Below, one piece after another: positions 31,178 through 37,500 of a stretch of 37,500 nt of DNA. The notes under the pieces are model-generated. The model made no database searches, was not told where the DNA came from, and saw nothing but the letters and a program-made list of their open reading frames with translations. The DNA is taken from positions 1 to 37,500 of the IMG/VR virus record IMGVR_UViG_3300031977_000602. The stretch is one strand, 5' to 3'. This DNA comes from a virus. Each line of letters opens with the position of its first letter. The stretch's first letter is position 1. A program made the translations under genes and the position numbers.

Positions 31178-33064
31178 CTAGATTTCACATCCACCAGCAG
31201 TACAAGCTAAAGTTTGCATTGACTCAGTGTTATCCTGTTCTTCCTTCAGCTCAGTCCAATCGACTTCAGGCATCGGGTTTGCAGCAGTCCATGCTTCATA
31301 CTCATCAACAGTCAGGTCCTGATATGGTGCTTGCATGTACGTGTGATCGGTGTGCGGTAGGAAGCTGATACCCGACACTTCATCAAAGTGCTTGTACACC
31401 CACGCGCCCACTTCAACCCACTCTTCATCACGCACAGTGATAGTCACCGATGGTTTATGTTCACACCACTCACGCTGATACATCAGCCACAGTTCAAGTG
31501 CTTCCATTGCAGACACTTCACTGCGAGTCACAGCAGACTCAGGTGCTTTGATAGCGAATGACACCACAGCAGTGCTGTCTGGTCGCATCTGGTCATCTTC
31601 GGTGTGGAAGCCTTTTTCAAGCATGAAGTTGTACAGTGGGTCTTTCTTATCGACACGCACAGTACGAATGTAATGCTGGTTATGACGTGCATGGATACCT
31701 GAAGCTGTGTTGCACAGTTGGCTCACAGTACCTGAAGGTTTGACACACGTGATCGCAGTCGAAGGGTTCACACCAAGTGCTTCAGCCCATACTTTGTTCA
31801 CCTCACGAGCATGGTCACGCAGTGTGTTCAGTGCTTTGGTTAGAATGTCGTGACCTTTCGCACCAGACATCAGTTCATTGTCCATGATACCGGTGAGACT
31901 CACACCCAGTAACGACTCTTCAGCAGTGTTCTGTTCCCACGCTTCAGATACGAAGTTGAAGTCAGTCAACATCGATTGCAGTGTACCCAGGATGGTTGCA
32001 ATCTCGACTTTATCCTTCAGGGTTTGGAAGTCATCGTCTTCACGAATAATCACTTCAGACAGGTTACACAGTTGCTTGTCACGCAGAATGATTTCACTGC
32101 AAGGGTTGCAACCATACGACAGATCGGCATCACGACGACCCCACTTAGCTGCTTGCTTACCTGCTGCTTCACGGTTGAAGATGCCACGTTCACCAGACTT
32201 CGACTTGACCAGTGATAGCCACTCTTCCATGAAGATTTCAGACGATGGTTTCTCAGTGTACGCAACCGAGTTGTTTGCCAGACCACGTTGAGGGTTGTCA
32301 GTCCACCATTGACCGGCTTTAGCATCACGCATACGCTGATCAGATAGGTTACTCAGGCTGATAAGTGCAGAGCGACGGACACCACCGACAACCACAATCT
32401 CACCGATCATGCACATCAGATCATGCACTTCTATACTGGTGAGTTTGCGCCCTTTGGCTTTCTGGAACGTATCAACGGTGAAGTCGAACAGACGCTTCAA
32501 TGGCTCAGGACCAGACGCACGACCACCGAACACCTTCAGACGCTCACCTGCTGGACGCACACGACTGTAATCCACTGAAGGGATGTCACCATTCCACAGA
32601 TGGTTCAGCAGTGCATGGAACGCTTTAGCCCACCCTTTCTTGCTGTCACCGACCACGATTGTGCTGTCAGTCTTGTTCAGTTCTTCAGGGATAGCAGGAA
32701 GACCAGCGACTTCTTGACGCTCACACGAGAAGCCCACACCAGTACCGCACATCAGAATGTAGAGTGCTTCAGCGAATGAACGCTTCGTGTTGACCGCCAG
32801 GTATGAGCAGTTGAACCCTGCAAGGTTCTCACGCTGCAACGCTGGACCTGCTGTCATCAGTGCACGCATAGAAGGCATGACTTTCAGATCGGTGATGAAC
32901 TCCTTCACCTTACCGTTCAGCACGTCATGGTGAGCACCGAGTGTTTTAGTGTCGAAGAAATCAATGTAACGCTGCACTGTCTCTTCCCAGGTTTCACGAC
33001 GACCTAAGTCATCACGCCAGCGTGAGTATCGGGAAATATGAATGTATTGTTGATATAAGTCCAT
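31178..33064 (-). CDS. Class II (adenosylcobalamin-dependent) ribonucleotide reductase
   Basis: 628 residues. YGCNPCSEI carries the thiyl cysteine C322 and E324. C86 (FNCSY) and C333 (QLCNL) are the expected reducible pair, and the C-terminal CTAGGC (C621, C626) is the redox shuttle. CGTGVGFSCE and the VKPSGTVSQL loop are further family landmarks. The make-up (single gene, no NrdB or NrdG partner visible, short N-terminus without an ATP cone) fits the monomeric class II type, which reduces ribonucleotides, usually triphosphates, with vitamin B12 coenzyme and works with or without oxygen. TAATG overlap with the upstream 54-residue gene. Confidence 0.93.
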   Translation of the reverse strand: MDLYQQYIHISRYSRWRDDLGRRETWEETVQRYIDFFDTKTLGAHHDVLNGKVKEFITDLKVMPSMRALMTAGPALQRENLAGFNCSYLAVNTKRSFAEALYILMCGTGVGFSCERQEVAGLPAIPEELNKTDSTIVVGDSKKGWAKAFHALLNHLWNGDIPSVDYSRVRPAGERLKVFGGRASGPEPLKRLFDFTVDTFQKAKGRKLTSIEVHDLMCMIGEIVVVGGVRRSALISLSNLSDQRMRDAKAGQWWTDNPQRGLANNSVAYTEKPSSEIFMEEWLSLVKSKSGERGIFNREAAGKQAAKWGRRDADLSYGCNPCSEIILRDKQLCNLSEVIIREDDDFQTLKDKVEIATILGTLQSMLTDFNFVSEAWEQNTAEESLLGVSLTGIMDNELMSGAKGHDILTKALNTLRDHAREVNKVWAEALGVNPSTAITCVKPSGTVSQLCNTASGIHARHNQHYIRTVRVDKKDPLYNFMLEKGFHTEDDQMRPDSTAVVSFAIKAPESAVTRSEVSAMEALELWLMYQREWCEHKPSVTITVRDEEWVEVGAWVYKHFDEVSGISFLPHTDHTYMQAPYQDLTVDEYEAWTAANPMPEVDWTELKEEQDNTESMQTLACTAGGCEI

Positions 33065-33228
33065 TATGTATTCTCTTTGATTAACAGTTGGATGTCCTGC
33101 ACAGTCTCTTTCAACTGTGCAAGTTCTTTCAGTGCTTCCAGTAACCCTTCACGCATGTCACCGTGATACAACTCAGGTTTGTCTGTCTCAACAGCATTGA
33201 TCAATCGATTCAGGTCACCGGTGTTCAT
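33064..33228 (-). CDS. Small hypothetical helical protein, 54 aa
   Basis: ATG at 33228, TAA at 33064-33066, sharing a base with the RNR start (TAATG) and starting three bases after the ThyX stop. The product begins MNTGDLNRLINAVETDKPEL and has a coiled-coil-like second half, LLEALKELAQLKETVQDIQL. It occupies the whole gap between thyX and RNR, so the gene is convincing despite its size. Its ribosome binding site is not obvious; coupling to ThyX translation is likely. Confidence 0.72.
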   Translation of the reverse strand: MNTGDLNRLINAVETDKPELYHGDMREGLLEALKELAQLKETVQDIQLLIKENT

Positions 33229-33230
33229 GA

Positions 33231-33911
33231 TTAGTACCCGTATTTCTTTTTGAATGCTGCAACAGCAACAGGTGCAACCGGTTCGATCAGCTCCAACATT
33301 GCTTCAGCGTAGACTCTGATCTCGTATTGTGCATGAGGGTGAAGACGTTCAGCTAAGAACTTAAATAGGTTGTTGAGGTTCATGGTTGCGAACATGTGCG
33401 AATAGGTTGACACCGGTAGAACAGAACGTGCCAGCTCACGAGGGCAACCGTCAGCAATCATCTGTTTGTAGTGACGGAATGCTGCTTCATTGTTGGTGCA
33501 CATCATCTGTCTGAACTTCTCAGCTTCAGGGTGCACTTCATCTGTACGCATCTGCTTGTTGTCAGTTGACTGTGTGGTGATCTGCGACGGTTCAGGGATG
33601 TAGAACTCTTCAGGTAGCTCACGGTAACGTGCAGACAGTTCGTTGTAAGACTGAGTACGGTGGCGATGCCACTGACGGAATACGAAGATCGGTGCTTTCA
33701 CATCGAAGGTAAAGGTCACCGCTTCAAACGGTGTGTTGTGACCGTGGTTGTACAGGTAGTTGATCAGTCGTGCGTCACTCCCTTCATCTTCACCAGCACG
33801 CCACTCAGCGTCATAGCTAACACGAGCATTACGCACGATAGACAGATCAGAACCCATGTGGTCCACCAGTCGAACGAAGCCGTGGTCAAGTAGGTCAATT
33901 TTATTTTGCAT
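33231..33911 (-). CDS. thyX: Flavin-dependent thymidylate synthase ThyX
   Basis: 226 residues from the ATG at 33911, preceded by AAGGTGAC; a frame to 33929 would add six residues. The ThyX signature RHRx7S is present as RHRTQSYNELS (83-93) followed by ARYRELP. HGHNTPFEAVTFTF (about 56-69) and a C-terminal FKFLAERLHPHAQYEIR complete the family pattern. The enzyme methylates dUMP to dTMP with methylene-tetrahydrofolate and FAD/NADPH. dUMP would come from the dUTPase encoded downstream. Confidence 0.97.
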   Translation of the reverse strand: MQNKIDLLDHGFVRLVDHMGSDLSIVRNARVSYDAEWRAGEDEGSDARLINYLYNHGHNTPFEAVTFTFDVKAPIFVFRQWHRHRTQSYNELSARYRELPEEFYIPEPSQITTQSTDNKQMRTDEVHPEAEKFRQMMCTNNEAAFRHYKQMIADGCPRELARSVLPVSTYSHMFATMNLNNLFKFLAERLHPHAQYEIRVYAEAMLELIEPVAPVAVAAFKKKYGY

Positions 33912-34122
33912 TGTCGTCACCTTGTTCAAGTTGTATCAGTAGTTCAATGTAGTGTTTGGCTTTCTCAAGGTCAGCCAGACCGTTTTTGTTTCGCCAGCGA
34001 GTCACATACTTCACCACGTTCCCTTCAAAGAAGTCGAGGTTGTTAGCGTGAATGTACTCCACTGGTTGAATCTTCTGTGTTTTATAGTGGTCACCGTCCA
34101 CTTGCTTATCTAATGCACTCAT
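33901..34122 (-). CDS. DUF3310 protein (T7 gp1.7-related domain)
   Basis: 73 residues from the ATG at 34122, with GAAGGTGA upstream. VDGDHYKTQKIQPVEYIHANNLDFFEGNVVKYVTRW is the complete DUF3310 core, as several short runs: DGDHY, QPVEYI, FFEGNVVKYVTRW and DLEKAKHYIELL. In T7 gp1.7 this domain is part of a nucleotide kinase. The protein here is only the domain itself. It lies between primase and thyX, so a role in nucleotide metabolism is probable but unproven. Overlaps thyX by 11 bases. Confidence 0.9.
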   Translation of the reverse strand: MSALDKQVDGDHYKTQKIQPVEYIHANNLDFFEGNVVKYVTRWRNKNGLADLEKAKHYIELLIQLEQGDDNAK

Positions 34123-34240
34123 CGTCGTCACCTTCAGTTGTTTCGTCCGACTCTTCAAGTTCCATCATGTACTTAGAGGGCCAGACGTTCAGTAAGTTAA
34201 TCGGTGGGAATACCAGTTCGGGCCATTGAATACCTTCCAT
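34106..34240 (-). CDS. Tiny acidic hypothetical protein, 44 aa
   Basis: ATG at 34240 just after the primase stop (TGA at 34242-34244), TAA at 34106-34108, overlapping the DUF3310 gene by 17 bases. It begins MEGIQWPELVFPPINLLNV and ends acidic with EESDETTEGDDDE. The DUF3310 ribosome binding site lies in its end. No family recognised. Continuity of the operon is the main evidence. Confidence 0.62.
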   Translation of the reverse strand: MEGIQWPELVFPPINLLNVWPSKYMMELEESDETTEGDDDECIR

Positions 34241-34241
34241 A

Positions 34242-36878
34242 TCACTTCACCACAGTTAGCTGTTGCTCACCACGTGCTTCACGCATCTGACGCTCGTACT
34301 CACGGTACAACTCAGTCGATGACATAGCAGCGTAGTTCTCTTCATTACGAACTATCCAAAGACGTGCATCACTGGTGCGTATCTGTTGGTAGCTCCCAAT
34401 CTCTTTCAATAGCATCCCGATCTTCTTGTCCGTGAAGAACTTCGGATCGGTCATCATGTCAGCCGGTGTCATTGCGCCAGCTCGTAAAGTCTCACCCATG
34501 TCATTCGTGGTCAGGATGTCACAACGGAATGCACCATGTTTCTTGTTGATGAATGCTTCCAGGGTCTGCTGCATCGGTGACTTCGATGACTCTTTGATCT
34601 CACGTAGGAACTCAGTCATCGGTGGTGCTTCGTTAGGGTTGAAGCTGCTCAGGTCAACGACGTGCATCAGATGGTACACAACCGCTTTCCAACCACCTGA
34701 CTTCATCCATGTCCAACGGTCTTCCCAGTAGTCAAGCCACTCACGCTTCATGTTGTCGTGCTTGTCACGTGGGTTCAGATCTGACCATATTGCATAGAAG
34801 CGTCGTGATGGACCGTTCAAGCGTAACGGCATCACTGAGTTAGTGGTCATGGTGGCGTTCAGGATGTTGCGAACCTTGATGCGCTTAATGCCTTTCTGGT
34901 TCACAGATAGTGTTTCTGGTGGCGCAGCAGCCAGGGGTTTGAGCTTGTTACTGACAGCCATTGCTTCACGACGGTCACCAAGTTCTGTTTCATTGATGTG
35001 CAGGTACTTGGTTGACAGCACATAGTCGTTGAACCCTTCCAGCAACTCTTCACCACTGATGACGGTGTTGTTCTCACCCATTGCTTTGATGAGTGGGTAA
35101 AGTAAGAAGTCTTTACCACAACCTTCACCAGAACCTAACAGCAGCATGTGGTTGATTTTCTGATCAGGGTGACGAAGAGTGAACGCCATCCATTTTTCAA
35201 TGTGGTCACGGTGTTCTTCCCAACCGAGTGCACCGAAGTGCATGATCCAACGACTAGCGTCACCGACTTCACCATAAGACTGTGTTGCATCACTCCATGT
35301 GTTAGCGTAGCGACAACCGTTCTCGATGAAGATACGTGGTTGTTTCGGTGCGTAGTCCAGACGGTCGACCTTCTGCACACGACCTTCTTGCAGTGCAATC
35401 TTGCGTGCTTCTGCATCTTCGTGGCTGAATGAGTTCTGGAATGCTTCAGTGCTGAAGAAGATGCGTGACTCCCAGTCATAGAACTGGTTGAGTTCTTTAA
35501 CGAATACCACGTCATCATAAAATTCTGCTTTGCTTACCTTCTCACCGTACCAAGTTTTACGCAGATCGGTGATGATGTCTTTGAAGTCAGCCTTCGACCA
35601 CCGCATGATGTCCACCACGATTTCGTGCCAATGCTTCTGATCAATCTTCGGCATATCATCGGTGAACTTTAGCACCTTTGAAGCCATTTCACGCTGTTCA
35701 GTTGTACCTGGTAGCTGACGACGAAGGTTGTCACAAAGAAGCTGAAGTGCATCAGGGGTCACAGTCTCAGCAGGTGCTGGTGGCTGTGGTGCAGTTGGAG
35801 TCATGAAGCTGACTTCGTTCAACTCACTCATTGCTTGCACTGTGACAGGGTTCGGTTGAGGTGCTGCCACCGGTGGTTGAACAGGGGTCGCAGCCATAAA
35901 CGATATTGGTTCAGCAACAATGTCTAGCTCACGCATCACCTGCCAGTTCTTCAGTTTGGAGTTGAACCCTGGTTGTCTTCCTTCAATGTGACGCAGTAAG
36001 TCTGCACCAGTACGACCCTGACAAGCACCGTGGTGACATTTGAACCCCATCGTACCGTCTGAGTTTGTGAACACTGCTGATCCTGAATCGTCTTGACCAG
36101 TGTGCTCATGTACCCACGGACACGTAATGTCGAAGCGTCCGTCACTGCGAACTTCTTTAACGTGGATAGTTTCAGGGATATTGATCAGAGGGTGGTCAGA
36201 GATTTCAGCAGCACCGTCAACACGTTGTTCACGTCGCACTGCGTCAAGGTCAACAGCGAATGGTGCAGCAAGTTGTTCAAGGGTTACACGGTTGAATGGT
36301 TGCCACAGTAACATGCGACACTGGAACGGTTGACCGTTCACCAGCTTACTGGCTTTGTTATTGATGCCTTCCGGAAGTCGGACGTATCGAGTCACACCCT
36401 TCATGCCAGGGTCACGACCATCTGGTGCAAGACCGTTCGCCACCAGCCCGTCAAGCAAGTTCTCAACACGACCACGATCAGCACATGGTTCATTGAGGAT
36501 GTAACCCCATTGTTCAGAACCCACTGATGATTCAAGTATCCATGCTGGTTGCGGTAGCTTGTTCACCTCAGTCATCGACAGCTTTTCTTTCACATCGTCC
36601 AGTACAATCACCGGTGTATGTCTGAATAGAGCCTTGCGACGACGTGCCTGACCTTGTTCGTCAGCGTAGAAGTTACTGATGGTAAAATATTGATTGGTGT
36701 TAGGCGACATTCTGTAACGTGAGAAGTAGTCACCCTTCCATGCGATGAGGTGTTGATCTTTAGGAATGTTACCAGGGTCATGAGGGAAATCTGTGACATG
36801 ACACCACGGTGCATCAACACCGAAAAGAGTTTCAACGAACTCCTTATTACTAATTTTTAGGGATAATTGTTCCGTCAT
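34242..36878 (-). CDS. Primase-helicase (SF3/D5-like, DUF5906 type)
   Basis: 878 residues from the ATG at 36878 (AAGG eight bases upstream; a frame to 36908 is possible but runs into the hairpin). The N-terminal part has VIVLDDVKEKL (about 90-100), resembling an archaeo-eukaryotic-like primase region. A zinc-binding pattern follows: C253 in CPWVHEH and FKCHHGAC (279-286). A Pro/Gln-rich linker leads to the helicase with Walker A GSGEGCGKD (582-590), then STKYLHINETELGD and ATMTTNSVMPLRL (sensor region). Such proteins prime and unwind DNA at the replication fork. Confidence 0.9.
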   Translation of the reverse strand: MTEQLSLKISNKEFVETLFGVDAPWCHVTDFPHDPGNIPKDQHLIAWKGDYFSRYRMSPNTNQYFTISNFYADEQGQARRRKALFRHTPVIVLDDVKEKLSMTEVNKLPQPAWILESSVGSEQWGYILNEPCADRGRVENLLDGLVANGLAPDGRDPGMKGVTRYVRLPEGINNKASKLVNGQPFQCRMLLWQPFNRVTLEQLAAPFAVDLDAVRREQRVDGAAEISDHPLINIPETIHVKEVRSDGRFDITCPWVHEHTGQDDSGSAVFTNSDGTMGFKCHHGACQGRTGADLLRHIEGRQPGFNSKLKNWQVMRELDIVAEPISFMAATPVQPPVAAPQPNPVTVQAMSELNEVSFMTPTAPQPPAPAETVTPDALQLLCDNLRRQLPGTTEQREMASKVLKFTDDMPKIDQKHWHEIVVDIMRWSKADFKDIITDLRKTWYGEKVSKAEFYDDVVFVKELNQFYDWESRIFFSTEAFQNSFSHEDAEARKIALQEGRVQKVDRLDYAPKQPRIFIENGCRYANTWSDATQSYGEVGDASRWIMHFGALGWEEHRDHIEKWMAFTLRHPDQKINHMLLLGSGEGCGKDFLLYPLIKAMGENNTVISGEELLEGFNDYVLSTKYLHINETELGDRREAMAVSNKLKPLAAAPPETLSVNQKGIKRIKVRNILNATMTTNSVMPLRLNGPSRRFYAIWSDLNPRDKHDNMKREWLDYWEDRWTWMKSGGWKAVVYHLMHVVDLSSFNPNEAPPMTEFLREIKESSKSPMQQTLEAFINKKHGAFRCDILTTNDMGETLRAGAMTPADMMTDPKFFTDKKIGMLLKEIGSYQQIRTSDARLWIVRNEENYAAMSSTELYREYERQMREARGEQQLTVVK

Positions 36879-36900
36879 TCTTCTGACCTTAAATGTAAGT

Positions 36901-36931
36901 CTGACCAAAAGAGTTGCGGCAACCTGGTCAG
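36901..36931 (-). other. Inverted repeat in primase leader
   Basis: CTGACCA (36901-36907) and TGGTCAG (36925-36931) are perfect reverse complements, enclosing an inner GTTG/CAAC stem. In the primase mRNA this would be a 31-base stem-loop ending 22 bases before the ATG. It may tune translation or be a protein-binding dyad. Confidence 0.6.
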
Positions 36932-37004
36932 AGTAGGCTGTTTCTATGATGTACGGTCACAGATAAGCCGCTTTAATATTTAAGCACTCTTGCTTCTGGA
37001 AATC

Positions 37005-37033
37005 AATTTACATCCTGTGTGTAACTTTGTCAA
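37005..37033 (-). promoter_or_regulatory. Primase promoter TTGACA-17-TAAATT
   Basis: On the minus strand, a consensus TTGACA (37028-37033), a 17-base spacer and TAAATT (37005-37010). The leader to the primase ATG would be about 120 bases. Its -35 box faces away from the plus promoter's -35, with only nine bases (37034-37042) between. Confidence 0.7.
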
Positions 37034-37035
37034 AC
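37019..37035. promoter_or_regulatory. Weak operator GTGTAACTTTGTCAAAC (site 4)
   Basis: It matches 10 of the 13 defined positions of GTGNNACANTGTTNCAC. It covers the -35 box of the primase promoter. This is the weakest copy and could be chance. Confidence 0.4.
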
Positions 37036-37042
37036 TTTTTAG

Positions 37043-37072
37043 TTGACATGTTCCTCACTGTTCCACTATGAT
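37043..37072 (+). promoter_or_regulatory. Sigma70-like promoter TTGACA-18-TATGAT
   Basis: TTGACA (37043-37048), an 18-base spacer and TATGAT (37067-37072). The start would be near 37079, 33 bases before the ATG at 37112. Its spacer holds the third operator copy. Confidence 0.8.
37050..37066. promoter_or_regulatory. Operator GTTCCTCACTGTTCCAC (site 3)
   Basis: It matches 11 of 13 defined positions of the GTGNNACANTGTTNCAC consensus; the right half TGTTCCAC is perfect and abuts the -10 box as at sites 1 and 2. It lies upstream of the ribbon-helix-helix gene, so that protein may repress itself. Confidence 0.6.
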
Positions 37073-37111
37073 TATCCGCGGTGACACAATGAACTACGAG
37101 GAAACTTCATC

Positions 37112-37330
37112 ATGTCTGTTGAAGAAAATGAAGTTTTAGACGGTGACTTGCGAATGCGTATTGCAGCGTCTGAACTTGACATCTTTCAAAAGAAGTCGAA
37201 ACGTGTAACAGGTAAACCGTACCAGTTATTATTGCGTGAAATGATCAAAGCCTTCAACGACGGACGTTTACGCATCGTCCCGACTGAAGAACAAAAATCC
37301 CAACTTGGAGAACTTTACAATGTCGATTAA
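37112..37330 (+). CDS. Ribbon-helix-helix-like transcription regulator, 72 aa
   Basis: 72 residues, first gene of the rightward unit. LRMRIAASELDIFQKKSKRV (13-32) looks like the beta-strand plus helix A of a ribbon-helix-helix domain, then TGKP as the turn and YQLLLREMIKAFNDG (37-51) as helix B. Such proteins (Arc, CopG, MetJ class) bind short dyads as dimers. GAGGA lies upstream of the ATG, and the promoter carries operator site 3. It is the best candidate in the window to bind the GTGNNACANTGTTNCAC sites. Alternative: a small protein with a similar helical hairpin and no DNA binding. Confidence 0.72.
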   Translation: MSVEENEVLDGDLRMRIAASELDIFQKKSKRVTGKPYQLLLREMIKAFNDGRLRIVPTEEQKSQLGELYNVD

Positions 37331-37500
37331 AAACCCTGAAGCCATCATCAGCCTTGCAGCACTTATGCTAGGTCACACCGCTACGCAAGACCGTGGTGCT
37401 AAGTTAGCTAAAGACCTTGCTGATGAACTGCTACCTCAGAAGTCTGAAGCATCAACCGGTGAAGTAGCTGCTCCTGCTGCTGCTGCTGCTCCTGCTGCTC
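37320..37500 (+). CDS. Partial Ala/Pro-rich hypothetical protein (3' end outside window)
   Basis: The ATG at 37320 overlaps the previous gene by 11 bases, with GGAG upstream. The visible 60 residues begin MSIKNPEAIISLAALMLGHT, continue through GAKLAKDLADELLPQK, and then enter an Ala/Pro low-complexity run (GCT/CCT repeats) at the edge. The run may be a linker to a domain outside the window. Function unknown. Confidence 0.75.
   Translation, partial: MSIKNPEAIISLAALMLGHTATQDRGAKLAKDLADELLPQKSEASTGEVAAPAAAAAPAA

Noticed and set aside
1-37500. Temperate lifestyle (integrase, attachment site, CI-type repressor)
   Set aside because: No integrase, excisionase or attachment-site duplication was seen; the ribbon-helix-helix protein alone does not show lysogeny. 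The missing genome part could change this.
1-37500. T7-type phage (Autographiviridae) with its own RNA polymerase
   Set aside because: No RNA polymerase gene or repeated T7-type promoters were seen in the window; promoters look like sigma70 sites.

Overview
The window is a slice of a tailed double-stranded DNA phage genome (Caudoviricetes, short-tailed/podovirus type). It is dense in genes, with many start/stop overlaps of the TAATG or ATGA kind and extended GAGGTGA-type ribosome binding sites. Base composition looks mid-forties percent G+C by eye. The head genes resemble the Bordetella phage BPP-1 module: portal, a Bbp19-like protein, scaffold, major capsid protein and a Bbp16-like cement protein. 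The tail tube and DNA-ejection genes follow the T7 gp11-gp17 order. No integrase, reverse transcriptase, tRNA, phage-type RNA polymerase or DNA polymerase is visible, but both window ends cut through genes, so the genome continues. The host is probably a Gram-negative, perhaps marine, gammaproteobacterium; this is inferred from the P22-type lysozyme and sigma70-like promoters and is not proven.

Layout. (1) 1-2599, plus strand: the end of a repeat-rich protein, a VRR-NUC nuclease, a 51-residue Cys-rich protein, a small membrane protein and a SNF2-like helicase. (2) 2596-28737, minus strand, read from right to left: degenerate HNH-like protein, small terminase, a large hairpin, an intact HNH endonuclease, large terminase, portal, scaffold, capsid, cement, tail tubes A and B, four ejection proteins (one of 2443 residues), a gp17-like tail adaptor, an SGNH-hydrolase tailspike and a lysis cassette. 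(3) 28738-29225: a 488-bp divergent control region with an AT-rich half, a 23-bp perfect inverted repeat and TGTCAAA repeats. (4) 29226-29684, plus strand: one gene with its own promoter. (5) 29729-36878, minus strand: primase-helicase, DUF3310, ThyX, vitamin B12-dependent ribonucleotide reductase, dUTPase and several tiny genes, divided by terminator/promoter cassettes. (6) 36879-37111: a divergent promoter pair, then a plus-strand ribbon-helix-helix protein and a partial gene running off the right end.

How it works together. The nucleotide genes (class II RNR, ThyX, dUTPase, DUF3310) would supply dNTPs for replication initiated by the primase-helicase. The late minus-strand unit packages and builds the virion. 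The giant ejection protein, with a zincin-like HEFSH motif, and the esterase tailspike would act at infection, and holin plus endolysin would release progeny.

The most interesting signal is a 17-bp dyad, consensus GTGNNACANTGTTNCAC. It exactly fills the space between the -35 and -10 boxes of two minus-strand promoters, and a weaker copy abuts the -10 box of the promoter of the ribbon-helix-helix gene. A fourth, weaker copy overlaps the primase promoter. This looks like a phage-encoded regulon controlling replication and nucleotide genes. The five extra small genes described here (51, 36, 36, 54 and 44 residues) all have credible ribosome binding sites or coupled starts.
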